A model generated the notes under the pieces. It saw only the letters and a program-made list of their open reading frames with translations, was not told the DNA's origin and made no database searches. 64,000 nt of DNA, taken from the NCBI GenBank assembly GCA_018384745.1, contig JAHAYH010000137.1:35392-99391 (forward strand), read 5' to 3'. The number at the start of each line of letters is the position of its first letter. The stretch's first letter is position 1. This document shows, one piece after another, positions 1 to 10,157 of the stretch. Origin of the DNA: Caryophanon sp. Lineage in GTDB: Bacteria; Bacillota; Bacilli; Bacillales_A; Planococcaceae. The position numbers and the translations under genes were made by a program.

Positions 1-1011
<1,011 letters not shown>

Positions 1012-1016
1012 TAAAC

Positions 1017-1055
1017 AAAAGGCTATGTGAATGCTGCATTCACATAGCCTTTTTA
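1017..1055. terminator. Bidirectional terminator between tyrS and the convergent gene
   Basis: A perfect 13-bp stem (GGCTATGTGAATG with its complement) with a 3-nt loop, flanked by AAAA on the left and TTTTT on the right. It can end tyrS on the plus strand and the converging two-gene operon on the minus strand. Confidence 0.9.
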
Positions 1056-1056
1056 G

Positions 1057-2346
1057 TTATACTTTTTCAGCAAGTGCCCACTGATTGTAATATAAGTATG
1101 CATGGCAAACTGCTAAGCATTCCTCAAATGAAAACGTATCGTGCTCGACGTTATGCGTATGGCCGAATAAAAGATCAATCGGCTCTTTCACATGCAGTAA
1201 CGTTTGCGAAACAGCACGCTGAATATGTGGCAGCGCATCGATAAAGCCTTCCTTTACAACATACAGCACTTTATGCGTCTCAAACGTGTTTTGCGTTATC
1301 AGCGTCAAGTTTGTTTGTGCTAAAAAGAATTGAAGCTTGTCAAATATTTGCTGCGTGCGCTCGTATGCTAGCGGCTCAGCACTTTCAATATAAAACAGCA
1401 GTAGCGCATAGCCTGCATGATCTTGTATATACTGCTGTGCCTGCTCTTTAAAGAGTACTAGTCCTTCAAAGTGAGACGGTGCATCTTCGACAAGTTGATT
1501 GCTAATAGGGTGCTGCTGAAGCATTGCTTGCTGCTGTTCAAACAGCTCCGCGTAATGTTGCGCTTCCTGTAGCTGCTGTAACTGTGTATACGTCTCTTTA
1601 ACGATGCATAGTGCATCACTGTATAAATCGCATTGATTATAATGCTGTAACTTCTCAATAAGCGCTGGGAATTTGGCTAACACGGCATCATATTGGTGCT
1701 GCGCTGCGTAATAGTGCAGCCAAAGCGTTTCGGTTTGCAGCTGCTCGCGCACGTAGTCATGCTTCGACAGCAATTGTTGTAGCTCTTCAAATAATGGCAA
1801 CGCTTCTGCGACATGATTTGTTTGTAAATAAAGCTGTACAATGTGCAACAGTGCACGCGCAACATACAAATCATTGGAATGTTCGACGCGATGTGCAAAT
1901 AACACAGCGGTGCGGGCAAGTGGCAATGCTTCGTCAAAAGAAAGTTGTGGCAACGCACTCATTTTCGCATACGCAGTAGAAACGGTTAACCAGTCGTCGT
2001 GCTCGTACGCAAATGAAATGGCGAGCGATAATTGCTCATACGCGACGGTATGGTTGCTCGTTAACGTATTGAGCATACCCGAGGCGCAGTACACAACCCC
2101 TCTATAGCGCTCGTATTCAGAATGTTCATTAATGAGCTGTTCACACTTGTGTAAATCCGTTGTCGCTTGTTCGATTGCTTGATTTTGGATGTGTAACTTC
2201 AAACGTTGCAAATAGCTTGTGAGCAGTAATTCAATGTTGTTCGTTCGCATCGCCTCTTCGATTAAAAACGTCGCATGAGTATGCGCCTTTTGGAATTGTC
2301 CCGTCGTAATTAAAAAGCGAATGCCGTTGCTTAATTTCGATTCCAT
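1057..2346 (-). CDS. Hypothetical protein: helical (TPR-like) repeats plus possible degenerate GGDEF domain
   Basis: Not recognised with certainty; 429 residues from the chosen ATG. A GTG 12 bases further upstream is open, but the ATG at 2346 has an AGGTGG site about 9 nt before it. Residues 10-270 are helix-rich with recurring Ala/Leu/Tyr patterns such as AYEQLSLAISFAYEHDD, typical of tetratricopeptide-like solenoids. The last 130 residues (YALLLFYIES ... FSFEECLAVCHAYLYYN) have the spacing of a GGDEF fold but no GGDEF signature, so diguanylate cyclase activity is unlikely. It is the second gene of an operon with the upstream ORF, whose stop codon it follows by 12 nt. Fold assignments are inference. 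Confidence 0.75.
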   Translation of the reverse strand: MESKLSNGIRFLITTGQFQKAHTHATFLIEEAMRTNNIELLLTSYLQRLKLHIQNQAIEQATTDLHKCEQLINEHSEYERYRGVVYCASGMLNTLTSNHTVAYEQLSLAISFAYEHDDWLTVSTAYAKMSALPQLSFDEALPLARTAVLFAHRVEHSNDLYVARALLHIVQLYLQTNHVAEALPLFEELQQLLSKHDYVREQLQTETLWLHYYAAQHQYDAVLAKFPALIEKLQHYNQCDLYSDALCIVKETYTQLQQLQEAQHYAELFEQQQAMLQQHPISNQLVEDAPSHFEGLVLFKEQAQQYIQDHAGYALLLFYIESAEPLAYERTQQIFDKLQFFLAQTNLTLITQNTFETHKVLYVVKEGFIDALPHIQRAVSQTLLHVKEPIDLLFGHTHNVEHDTFSFEECLAVCHAYLYYNQWALAEKV

Positions 2347-2358
2347 TTGACTCACCAC

Positions 2359-2991
2359 CTAGTAAGAAATTTTAGCTTTCACATACTGCATATTTTGAAT
2401 GCGTTGAATCGTATCGTTAATTAAGCTTTGTAATTCGTCTTCATGCTTCATGGCATTTCTTGTTGCGAGCTTCACTAAATACGCCTGCATTTCCGTAAAT
2501 TCACGCGGATGCTCGATATAAACTTTAAAGCGATCACTAAATAAAATTTTTGTATCAATGCTTCGGAACTGTGTAACAAGTGAATAATAAGAGGATTGAC
2601 ATAATTCGCTATAAATAAACTGTTTGTACAAGTCGATACACATGTTTGTGACATCGATCGCTGCTAAAAATGCTTCTTCCATTTTTCCTTGTGTCCACGT
2701 TTGGACTTTTGCTGCGCTATCACTCGTAGTGAAGATTTTCAACACTGTTGCGCGCACCGTATAGTAAAGGGAATTGTTTGGCTCTAAAAACAATTCATCT
2801 TGTGCATAATAAAAAAAGTGCCACAAATCATTCAGCAAGGCATATACATGTAAATGATCTTGCTCAGAGCGGCGCAGTAGCATGCAATAATGACGGTAGT
2901 CTGCAAATGATTGGTGAAGACGTACATCTGTGTTATGCACAATATATAAACCCATTTGTTGCTCAAATACCGTTTCCATTAATTCATTCAT
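2359..2991 (-). CDS. Hypothetical protein, first gene of two-gene operon
   Basis: Not recognised; 210 residues, soluble, with no signal peptide or membrane segment. It is rich in aromatic residues and Gln/His (MGLYIVHNTDVRLHQSF; HFFYYAQDELF) and looks all-helical. The frame is open to an ATG at 3024, but that codon lies only 1-2 nt after the -10 box. The ATG at 2991, preceded by GAAGG, is therefore the likely start. The gene is transcribed away from rpsD and shares a transcript with the TPR-like gene downstream. Both sit between tyrS and rpsD, where B. subtilis has no equivalent pair that I know of. Confidence 0.7.
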   Translation of the reverse strand: MNELMETVFEQQMGLYIVHNTDVRLHQSFADYRHYCMLLRRSEQDHLHVYALLNDLWHFFYYAQDELFLEPNNSLYYTVRATVLKIFTTSDSAAKVQTWTQGKMEEAFLAAIDVTNMCIDLYKQFIYSELCQSSYYSLVTQFRSIDTKILFSDRFKVYIEHPREFTEMQAYLVKLATRNAMKHEDELQSLINDTIQRIQNMQYVKAKISY

Positions 2992-3025
2992 CGTAAAACG
3001 TCCTTCATTCCAAATTTGTAACATG

Positions 3026-3054
3026 ATTATATAAGTTTTAGCGCGTAATCACAA
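3026..3054 (-). promoter_or_regulatory. Sigma-A promoter of the two-gene hypothetical operon
   Basis: Minus-strand -35 TTGTGA (3049-3054) and a perfect -10 TATAAT (3026-3031) with a 17-nt spacer. Its position rules out the ATG at 3024 as the start of the first gene. Confidence 0.75.
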
Positions 3055-3290
3055 CTATTTGTCTAGTTTTAATTGTTTTTAAATTGTGTATAAAGTGTAA
3101 AAAACGGGTATTTGAACCTAATTAAATGTGATGTTTTAATGATATTTCAATCGATTTTTCGTAGTATTGTTACGTTATATAGGTTTTTTCGTCTAGTAAT
3201 TGAGTGGAATGTTGATAGTTTTAGTTAAAAGGAACGCTTTCGTTTGTAGAGCATCAATTATAATGGGGATGAACGAACGGTGGAAACTAT
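3055..3290. other. AT-rich intergenic stretch between two operons
   Basis: This is the middle of a 356-bp gap without genes. It is AT-rich, has no convincing ORF, and shows no repeat or RNA fold beyond the flanking promoter and the rpsD terminator. Confidence 0.5.
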
Positions 3291-3327
3291 AAAAAAACCC
3301 ACTTTTGCACGAAGCAAAAGTGGGTTT
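3291..3327 (-). terminator. rpsD terminator
   Basis: A stem of AACCCACTTTTGC with its complement around a 5-nt ACGAA loop, followed on the minus strand by a run of seven T. It sits about 20 bp after the rpsD stop codon. Confidence 0.9.
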
Positions 3328-3347
3328 TAAGCTGCTTAACGCAACGA

Positions 3348-3953
3348 TTAACGAGAGTAGTACTCTACGATTAATTGCTCGTTGATTTCAGCTGATAATT
3401 CAGAACGCTCTGGTAAACGTACGAATGTACCAACTTTGTTGTCAGCGTCGAATGATAAGTATTCTGGTACGAAGTTGTTTACTTCGATAGACTCTGCAAC
3501 TACTGTTAAGTTAGCTGATTTCTCACGTAAAGAGATCGTTTGACCTGGTTTTACTGAGTAAGATGGGATGTCAACGCGTTTGCCATCAACCATAACGTGG
3601 CCGTGGTTTACTAATTGACGAGCTGCACGACGAGTGCGAGCTAAACCTAAACGGTAAACTAAGTTATCTAAACGAGTTTCAAGTAAGATCATGAAGTTCT
3701 CACCGTGTAGACCAGAGCGGATTTTACCAGCTTTGATGTATACGTTTTTGAATTGACGTTCAGTCATACCGTACATGTGGCGTAATTTTTGTTTTTCTGT
3801 TAATTGTAAAGCGTACTCTGATTTTTTACCGCGAGAGTTCGGGCCGTGTTGACCTGGAGCGTATGGACGCTTTTCTAATTCTTTACCTGTACCGCTTAAA
3901 GAAATACCTAAGCGACGAGAAACTTTCCAAGATGGACCTGTGTAACGAGACAT
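3348..3953 (-). CDS. rpsD: 30S ribosomal protein S4
   Basis: Primary 16S rRNA-binding protein that nucleates 30S assembly and, in Bacillus, represses its own synthesis. The 201 residues match the family length. The N-terminus [21 protein letters not shown] and the S4 domain ([30 protein letters not shown], residues about 91-150) are diagnostic. The start is fixed by AAAGGAGGAG 9 nt upstream. It is monocistronic, with its own promoter, a leader of about 200 nt and a terminator, consistent with autogenous control. Confidence 0.99.
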   Translation of the reverse strand: MSRYTGPSWKVSRRLGISLSGTGKELEKRPYAPGQHGPNSRGKKSEYALQLTEKQKLRHMYGMTERQFKNVYIKAGKIRSGLHGENFMILLETRLDNLVYRLGLARTRRAARQLVNHGHVMVDGKRVDIPSYSVKPGQTISLREKSANLTVVAESIEVNNFVPEYLSFDADNKVGTFVRLPERSELSAEINEQLIVEYYSR

Positions 3954-4150
3954 ATTGAAGTCTCCTCCTTTAAATTTGGTTTTTTTATTGTGAAAAATAA
4001 AAACCAGTTATACCCGTGTCTTTAGCGCATTTTGTTTTCACATACCTTCGCCCTTGCAGCCTGACAGGGTTACGCAATACACCATCTAGTAAGCTAGAGG
4101 AACAAAATACAACATAAAGTTATATAACTGCTGCTAATTCATTTAACACA
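3954..4150 (-). ncRNA. Probable S4 autoregulatory mRNA leader of rpsD
   Basis: An untranslated leader of about 200 nt lies between the rpsD promoter and its start codon. On the minus strand it contains complementary segments such as CTCTAGCTTACTAGATGG and the AACCCTGTCAGGCTGCAAGGGCG stretch, so it should fold. Bacillales rpsD genes carry an S4-binding leader at this position and of this size. The family assignment rests on context rather than on a verified consensus. Confidence 0.6.
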
Positions 4151-4156
4151 AATGCT

Positions 4157-4185
4157 ATTGTAACAAGATTGCATGCACGCGTCAA
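4157..4185 (-). promoter_or_regulatory. rpsD promoter
   Basis: Minus-strand -35 TTGACG (4180-4185) and -10 TACAAT (4157-4162) with a 17-nt spacer. It lies immediately after the msrC stop codon and gives a leader of about 195 nt. Confidence 0.8.
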
Positions 4186-4189
4186 CTAT

Positions 4190-4669
4190 TTAAATATGGC
4201 GAAGTAACGTTGCTGCGAATGCTTCTAAACCTTGCTGATCTTCGTCTGTGAAGCGACCTTTTAATGGACTATCGATATCTAATACACCGATCACGTCACC
4301 GTCGCGAATTAAAGGAACAACGATTTCAGAATTCGTTGCACCATCGCACGCGATATGTCCAGGGAACGCATGCACATCTTCAACTAATTGTGTTTGTTTT
4401 GTGGCAGCAGCAGTACCACAAACGCCGCGCCCAACTGGAATGCGTACACAAGCTGGTAACCCTTGGAACGGTCCAAGCACAAGCTCGCCGTCTTTCATGA
4501 AATAAAAGCCAACCCAGTTAATGTCCTCTAAAAATGTGTTTAATAATGCCGCTGCGTTGCTGTAGTTCGCAATCGCATCTCGTTCACCTGTGCAAAGCGC
4601 ATCAAGCTGCTTTGTCACCGTCGTATATTGTTCAAGTAATGTTCCTGCATAAGCTGTTTTTGCAAACAT
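4190..4669 (-). CDS. msrC: Free methionine-(R)-sulfoxide reductase, GAF-domain type
   Basis: Reduces free L-methionine-(R)-sulfoxide in the cytoplasm, using thioredoxin-type electron donors (YtsP/fRMsr family). It is a single GAF domain of 159 residues, the usual size. The three family cysteines are present: CVRIPVG, GRGVCGTAAA and HIACDGATNSEIVVPL. The LDIDSPLKGRFTDED motif near the C-terminus is also characteristic. It lies 14 bp after hisJ and ends at the rpsD promoter, matching the B. subtilis ytsP-rpsD order. Confidence 0.93.
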   Translation of the reverse strand: MFAKTAYAGTLLEQYTTVTKQLDALCTGERDAIANYSNAAALLNTFLEDINWVGFYFMKDGELVLGPFQGLPACVRIPVGRGVCGTAAATKQTQLVEDVHAFPGHIACDGATNSEIVVPLIRDGDVIGVLDIDSPLKGRFTDEDQQGLEAFAATLLRHI

Positions 4670-4683
4670 AAAAACCCTTCTTT

Positions 4684-5484
4684 CTAAATCGATGCGAATA
4701 CATCTTCATAAAATTGGTGTAAATCTTGTGCGGTATGGGCATCAGAGCCGAACACGAGTGGAATGCCAAGCGACTTTGCATATTGTACATATGGCTTTGG
4801 TGGGTATTGCTCGAGACAATCGCGCTTTGCAAGTCCTGCGCTGTTGACATCAAGCTCGTAGCCATGCTGCTGCATTAATTGAAGCGTTTGTTGAATCGCC
4901 GCATCGTCATCGATTACTTCACCGTGTGCGCGTTGAAACTTGTGCACAAGCGTCGGATGCCCAATACGCGTTGGTTTATAGTCGCCTAATGGAGTAATAA
5001 TAGACGATTGTAATGTTTCATAGTATAAATCGTAAACGGCTTGAACACTACCAATTTGTTTCGCAAAGCGCATAAATTCATCCGCTGAAAAATCAATGCA
5101 CGTATACGCATTTTGAAAACGTAAAAAATGAACCGATAAAATGGCATCGTCTAATTGTGCGCCGTACGTTTGTAAAAATTGCGTCGTCTCGCGTTCGTAG
5201 CCGATAATGTAGTCGACTTCTAAGCCAGTTGCAATCGTAATATCACGCGCGTATTGCTTTTTTAAATCGCTAAGCGTTGTGAAGTATGCGTCAAGTTTAT
5301 CGTGTGCCATGCCTGAGTCTTGATCAGGGGTTGGATCGATAAAGCCTGCTGGAAGTGGCGCGTGCTCGGTAAAGGAAATATGTGTGAAGCCGTGAGCAAT
5401 CGCTTTTTCGATATATTGCTCAAACGCATCGCTGCTTCCATGGGGGCAAAATGGGGTATGGATATGTGCATCTCGTTTCATCAT
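4684..5484 (-). CDS. hisJ: Histidinol-phosphatase, PHP family
   Basis: Dephosphorylates L-histidinol phosphate in histidine biosynthesis (PHP-type HisJ/HisK). The N-terminal metal motif RDAHIHTPFCPHGSSD, the HEHAP-type block FTEHAPLP, the inner GLEVDYI and DVNSAGL, and the C-terminal FGSDAHTA are all visible, so the polynuclear metal site looks complete. The frame is open to 5529, but the ATG at 5484 has GGAGGA 7 nt upstream and gives the family N-terminus, for 266 residues. It is probably co-transcribed with msrC and divergent from ezrA. No other his genes are present in the window. Confidence 0.93.
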   Translation of the reverse strand: MMKRDAHIHTPFCPHGSSDAFEQYIEKAIAHGFTHISFTEHAPLPAGFIDPTPDQDSGMAHDKLDAYFTTLSDLKKQYARDITIATGLEVDYIIGYERETTQFLQTYGAQLDDAILSVHFLRFQNAYTCIDFSADEFMRFAKQIGSVQAVYDLYYETLQSSIITPLGDYKPTRIGHPTLVHKFQRAHGEVIDDDAAIQQTLQLMQQHGYELDVNSAGLAKRDCLEQYPPKPYVQYAKSLGIPLVFGSDAHTAQDLHQFYEDVFASI

Positions 5485-5592
5485 GACTAATTCCTCCAAA
5501 AAGGTTATGAGTTTTACGGTGATATACAATAAAAAACGTGCTAAAATAAAAGGTAATATGCTTTGTTGGGATTAATGGACAGGAGGGTTATG

Positions 5593-7302
5593 ATGGAAAT
5601 TGCCATCCTCATACTCGCTCTTATTTTAATCGTTACTATTGTTAGCTTTAGTATACGACGAAAAAGAAAAAAAGAAATAGAGCGACTTGAACAGAAACGA
5701 AAAGACTTAGAGAATCGACCAATCTCAGAACAGCTAACGAAAGTAAAAGACTTAAATATGAATGGTCAAGCGGAAGAACTATTTGAGCGATGGCGCGCAG
5801 AGTGGGATGAAGTTGTTGGCATTCATATGCCTGCAATTAAAGCGATGCTGTATGAAGCGGATGAAGCTATCGATAAACTGCGCTTCTCAAAAGCGAAGGA
5901 AATTGAATTGGAAGTAGAAAACTATATCGAACAATGTCATCGCGATATGGATACGATTTTGCAAGAGTTAGAGCACTTAATTGGCAGCGAAGCTCAAAGT
6001 CGTATTGAAATTGATCAGTTAAAAGAACAATATCGTAATGCCCGTAAAACATTACTTGCGCATCAATATTCGTTCGGACCAGCGCTTGTAGCACTCGAGC
6101 AGCGACTTGAAGTGTTTGCGCCGACGTTTGAACAATATGAGTATTTAACGAACGAAGGGAACTACTTGCAGGCGAGTGAGCTTGTGACAGGTTTGTTGGA
6201 GGAAGCTGCACATATTCACCGCATGATTATCGAAATTCCAGATGTATTAACAGAGCTGCAAACGAAAATTCCTGCAACGATTAACGATTTACGTGCAGGG
6301 CATCGTGAAATGGAACAGCAAGGCTACTACTTAAAGCACTTAGAAATGATGCCGTTTTTAGCAGATTTAGAAGCACATTTAGTGGAACTTTTACAGCACG
6401 TACAGCTCCTGGAGTTAGAAAAAGTGAAGCCGAGTATTCACGTGTTAAACGAAGAGCTCGATGTGTGTTACGATCAGCTTGAAAAAGAGGTCATTGCGCG
6501 CAATTATGTAGAGCGTAATGCCTTTAATTTACAAGAAAAGCTGCTGCATGAATTGCTGCAAGCGAAAGAGCTGATTACCGAGGCGATTTTTGTCCAGCAA
6601 TCGTATCGCATCGATAGCGAGCAAGCCGACAAGCCAAAGCGCGCGGCCAAAGAGCTAGAGACGTTGAAGCGTCGCTATGATGTTGTCCTTGAGCAATTTA
6701 CAGATGGACATTGTGCTTTTTCAAGTTTAGAGGAAGATTTAAAAGAAATTACCGAAGCGTTTAACATCATCGTTGCCGAGCAAGCAACATTTGGCGATGA
6801 TTTGAAAAAGCTACGCGTAGAGGAAATGGATATTCGCGCTGAATTGGACGTGCTCCGAAAAGAGTTACACGTTGTTGATCGAAAGCTACATAAGGCGAAC
6901 ATTCCGGGCATTCCAGATGAAATGCGCAGCCGAATCGCAGAAGTAGATGAGCAGCTGTTTGTCGTGGAAAAGAGTTTAAGCGAAGTGCCATTAAACATCG
7001 CGCACGTGCGTACAAACGTAAAAACAGCGAACGATTTATTGAAAGAAACACGTGAAAAAGTAATTGAAATGCTTGAAAACGTCGTGTTATTTGAACATAC
7101 GGTGCGCTATGGCAACCGCTATCGTGCGACGCATCCAGAGCTGCAAAAACGATTCCGTGAAGCGGAGCGAGCATTTGGCGAATTCCGTTACACGAAAGCG
7201 CTAGAAGAAGCAGGACTAGCCGTTGCAGATGTTGATCCAAAAGCGGTTGAGGCGATTCAACGTTCAGCACAGCAAGAGCTTGCGAACGTTTCGAAAATGT
7301 AA
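5593..7302 (+). CDS. ezrA: Septation ring formation regulator EzrA
   Basis: Membrane-anchored regulator of FtsZ ring assembly and divisome/PBP1 trafficking. The N-terminus MEIAILILALILIVTIVSFS is a single membrane anchor (residues about 2-21), followed by a basic stop-transfer RRKRKK. The remaining 540 residues are long spectrin-like coiled coils, highly charged throughout. At 569 residues it matches B. subtilis EzrA (about 562). Two ATGs (5590, 5593) lie after AGGAGG, and 5593 has the better 6-nt spacing. Position between hisJ and the cysteine desulfurase is as in B. subtilis, except that braB is absent. Confidence 0.97.
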   Translation: MEIAILILALILIVTIVSFSIRRKRKKEIERLEQKRKDLENRPISEQLTKVKDLNMNGQAEELFERWRAEWDEVVGIHMPAIKAMLYEADEAIDKLRFSKAKEIELEVENYIEQCHRDMDTILQELEHLIGSEAQSRIEIDQLKEQYRNARKTLLAHQYSFGPALVALEQRLEVFAPTFEQYEYLTNEGNYLQASELVTGLLEEAAHIHRMIIEIPDVLTELQTKIPATINDLRAGHREMEQQGYYLKHLEMMPFLADLEAHLVELLQHVQLLELEKVKPSIHVLNEELDVCYDQLEKEVIARNYVERNAFNLQEKLLHELLQAKELITEAIFVQQSYRIDSEQADKPKRAAKELETLKRRYDVVLEQFTDGHCAFSSLEEDLKEITEAFNIIVAEQATFGDDLKKLRVEEMDIRAELDVLRKELHVVDRKLHKANIPGIPDEMRSRIAEVDEQLFVVEKSLSEVPLNIAHVRTNVKTANDLLKETREKVIEMLENVVLFEHTVRYGNRYRATHPELQKRFREAERAFGEFRYTKALEEAGLAVADVDPKAVEAIQRSAQQELANVSKM

Positions 7303-7363
7303 GCACAACCGTAGGCAATTTTTGTTCGGTCGTATATAATAAACAATAGCATTACACGTTTAG

Positions 7364-7401
7364 AAGGACTTGTCGCGAGCCATGCTTAGACAAGTCCTTT
7401 T
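7364..7401 (+). terminator. Probable ezrA terminator
   Basis: An 11-bp perfect stem (AAGGACTTGTC with its complement) with a 14-nt loop, ending in TTTT. The T-run is short, so termination strength is uncertain. Confidence 0.6.
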
Positions 7402-7504
7402 GTAATGGTGTGACAATCCATTTTACTTCTCGTCTATTTTTGTTAAAATAGACAATTGGTATTCATAAAATGAGCAAACATTGTTCAATAAAGGAAGGCT
7501 TTCA

Positions 7505-8647
7505 ATGATTTATTTAGATAATAGTGCAACGACAAAAGTACATGACGCTGTACTGGAGTCATTCATACAAGTCAATCAGCAATTTTTTGGGAATCCTGCA
7601 TCGATCCACAACATGGGTGTCGAAGCAAATGCGTTATTAATGCGGGCACGTACGCAAGTGGCGCAACTTGTCAAAACGGAACCAGAGCATGTCATTTTCA
7701 CTTCAGGTGGCACAGAGTCCAATAACTTCGCCTTTTACGGTGTGGCAAAAGCGAGCACGCATAAAGGGCGTCACATCATTACGACAGCTGTTGAGCATCC
7801 GTGTATTTTAGAAGCGGCAAAACGTCTAGAGCAAGATGGCTATGAGGTCGATTATTTATCGGTGGATGCAAATGGTGTCATTTCGTTAGATGAATTGCGC
7901 GATAAAGTGCGAAAAGATACGGTGCTTGTCAGCATCATGCATGTGAACAACGAAATGGGTGCGATCATGCCGATTAAAGAAGCTGCGCGCATTATTCATG
8001 CACAAAGCCGCGCTGTGTTTCATGTTGATGCCATTCAAAGCTTCGGCAAGTTACCGATTACATTAGCGGACGGTCCAGATCTCATTTCTGTTTCAGGGCA
8101 TAAAATTCATGCGTTAAAAGGCTCGGGGATTTTAGCGATGAAGAAGCATGTACAAATTGAACCGTTCATCGTCGGTGGTGGGCAAGAGTTTGGACTTCGC
8201 AGCGGCACGGTTGCTGTACCACAAGCAGTAGCGTTTGCAAAAGCTGCGCGCATGGCGGTGGAAGCAATGCCACAGCGTGCAGCAAAATATCGCGCATGGA
8301 AAGCGGATTTATGTGCGCATTTTGAGGCGATGGGCGATGTTGTCAAAGTCATTTCGCCAACAGACGGTGCACCGCATATTGTGTCGGTTGGCGCAGCGGG
8401 ATTAAAAGGTGAAATTTTAATTAACGCACTGCAAAAAGAAGGTGTGATTGTTTCCACATCAAGTGCATGTTCATCACGTCAAACAAAAACAAGCCATGTG
8501 ATCGAGGCATTAAAAGTGGAACAACGCTACAAAGACGGCGTCATCCGCATTAGCTTTGGCGCAAATAATACAGATGCAGACATCGAAGCGTTTAAACGCG
8601 TCTTTACAAACGTCATGCATCAATTAAAAGGAGAACTAGTAAGATGA
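7505..8647 (+). CDS. nifZ: Cysteine desulfurase paired with ThiI (IscS/NifZ type)
   Basis: PLP enzyme that removes sulfur from cysteine and passes the persulfide to ThiI for 4-thiouridine formation in tRNA. The N-terminus MIYLDNSATTKVH, the PLP lysine in SGHKIHALKGSG and the catalytic cysteine in SSACSSRQ are all present, giving 380 residues. The longer frame from 7481 is rejected because AAGGAAGG lies just before the ATG at 7505. It overlaps thiI by ATGA, so the two are translationally coupled, as in the B. subtilis nifZ-thiI pair. A second paralogue lies beside the nad genes at 58.1 kb. Confidence 0.94.
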   Translation: MIYLDNSATTKVHDAVLESFIQVNQQFFGNPASIHNMGVEANALLMRARTQVAQLVKTEPEHVIFTSGGTESNNFAFYGVAKASTHKGRHIITTAVEHPCILEAAKRLEQDGYEVDYLSVDANGVISLDELRDKVRKDTVLVSIMHVNNEMGAIMPIKEAARIIHAQSRAVFHVDAIQSFGKLPITLADGPDLISVSGHKIHALKGSGILAMKKHVQIEPFIVGGGQEFGLRSGTVAVPQAVAFAKAARMAVEAMPQRAAKYRAWKADLCAHFEAMGDVVKVISPTDGAPHIVSVGAAGLKGEILINALQKEGVIVSTSSACSSRQTKTSHVIEALKVEQRYKDGVIRISFGANNTDADIEAFKRVFTNVMHQLKGELVR

Positions 8648-9846
8648 TGTATAAAGAAATTTTAATTCGCTACGGTGAATTATCAACAAAAGGCAAAAAC
8701 AAAAAAGATTTCATCGCACGCTTACGCGAAAACATTCGCTATAGCTTCGCTGATTTAGCACCATTAAAAATTCGTACAGAGCGCGACCGCATGTTTATTG
8801 AAACAGAAACGGAAGAGCGTTTAGAGCAGTTAATGACACGCTTACCAAAAATTTTCGGCATTCAATCGTTCTCAGCGGTCGCATCTGCTGACAAAAACAT
8901 GGATGCGATTAAAGCAGTTGCCCATGAAATTATGGCGCAATATACAGATGAAACAACATTTAAAGTGGAAGTAAAGCGTACGGACAAAAAATTCCCAATG
9001 GAAACACACGATATTCAGCGTGACTTAGGTGGGTATTTATTAACGCATTTAGATCAATTGTCAGTAGATGTGAAAAATCCACAAGTGCCACTGCGCGTTG
9101 AAATTCGTGAAGATGCAGCGTACTTAATGGCAGGTGTCATAAAAGGTGCAGGCGGTATGCCAGTTGGCTCAAACGGTAAATCATTATTAATGCTTTCAGG
9201 CGGGATCGATAGCCCGGTGGCAGCGTACTTAATGATGAAACGTGGCGTGCGCATTGAAGCCGTTCACTTCTTCAGTCCACCATACACAAGTCAAAACTCA
9301 TTACAAAAAGTAATGGACTTAACGAATATTTGTACGCAGTTTGGTGCGCGCATTCGCTTGCACATCATTCCGTTTACAGAAATTCAAACGTTAATTAAAG
9401 ACCGCGTACCAGCGAACATTTCAATGACGACAACGCGTCGTATGATGATGAAAGTAGCGGACCAATTACGTGAAGAAATCGGTGCACTTGGCATTGTAAC
9501 AGGGGAAAGCTTAGGGCAAGTTGCTTCACAAACACTACAAAGCTTAACGGCAATTAACGATGTCACATCAACACCGGTATTACGTCCGTTACTAAGCTAC
9601 GATAAGTTAGAAATTATCGATATTGCGGAAAAAATCGGCACGTACGAAACGTCGATTTTACCGTATGAAGATTGCTGTACAATTTTCACACCGTCAAATC
9701 CAAAAACAAAACCGAAGTTAGAAAAAGTAGAGTACTATGAAAGCTTCACAGAGTTTGATGAATTAATTGAAAAAGCGATTCGTAACCGTGAAACGCATGT
9801 ATTCCCACGCAAAGAAGCAGCAGACAAGTTTGCAGATTTGCTGTAA
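8644..9846 (+). CDS. thiI: tRNA 4-thiouridine synthetase ThiI (without rhodanese domain)
   Basis: Adenylates U8 of tRNA and inserts sulfur delivered by the adjacent cysteine desulfurase; in some bacteria it also serves thiamine thiazole synthesis. Order: N-terminal ferredoxin-like domain, THUMP domain (about 60-165), then a PP-loop ATPase with LSGGIDSPVAAY. The 400-residue length lacks the C-terminal rhodanese domain of the E. coli protein, which is normal for Bacillales. Either ATG of the ATGATG pair at 8644/8647 could be the start. The first overlaps the upstream stop codon. Confidence 0.97.
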   Translation: MMYKEILIRYGELSTKGKNKKDFIARLRENIRYSFADLAPLKIRTERDRMFIETETEERLEQLMTRLPKIFGIQSFSAVASADKNMDAIKAVAHEIMAQYTDETTFKVEVKRTDKKFPMETHDIQRDLGGYLLTHLDQLSVDVKNPQVPLRVEIREDAAYLMAGVIKGAGGMPVGSNGKSLLMLSGGIDSPVAAYLMMKRGVRIEAVHFFSPPYTSQNSLQKVMDLTNICTQFGARIRLHIIPFTEIQTLIKDRVPANISMTTTRRMMMKVADQLREEIGALGIVTGESLGQVASQTLQSLTAINDVTSTPVLRPLLSYDKLEIIDIAEKIGTYETSILPYEDCCTIFTPSNPKTKPKLEKVEYYESFTEFDELIEKAIRNRETHVFPRKEAADKFADLL

Positions 9847-9872
9847 GGACCACTGGAAATCGTTTTGGAAAG

Positions 9873-9906
9873 CCGTTTGAAACAATTTGTTTCAAACGGT
9901 TTTTTA
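9873..9906 (+). terminator. thiI terminator
   Basis: An 11-bp perfect stem CCGTTTGAAAC with its complement, a 5-nt loop and a T6 run, about 25 bp after the thiI stop. Confidence 0.9.
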
Positions 9907-10076
9907 TATGCACGTCCAGCATAGTGCGTAAGCATCAAGTTTTAGTATCAGGTAATAAAGTGTGGTCGTATTGCAAAAAAAGAACTTTAAGTTTAAACGA
10001 TGATATTTTTGTTTGCAATAGAAAATCTAAACTTTTAAGGAATTTGAGACTAACTGATAAAAAATGAAATATTTTT

Positions 10077-10105
10077 TTGAAAAAACAAAAAAATGTCGGT
10101 ATAAT
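10077..10105 (+). promoter_or_regulatory. Promoter of the acyl-CoA synthetase gene
   Basis: -35 TTGAAA (10077-10082) and -10 TATAAT (10100-10105), spacer 17 nt, about 50 nt before the start codon. The 9907-10076 stretch before it is AT-rich with nothing else recognisable. Confidence 0.75.
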
Positions 10106-10157
10106 AAAACGTAGGTACACAAAAGGGGTGTATCGTTACACAAAGGGGGAATTGAAT

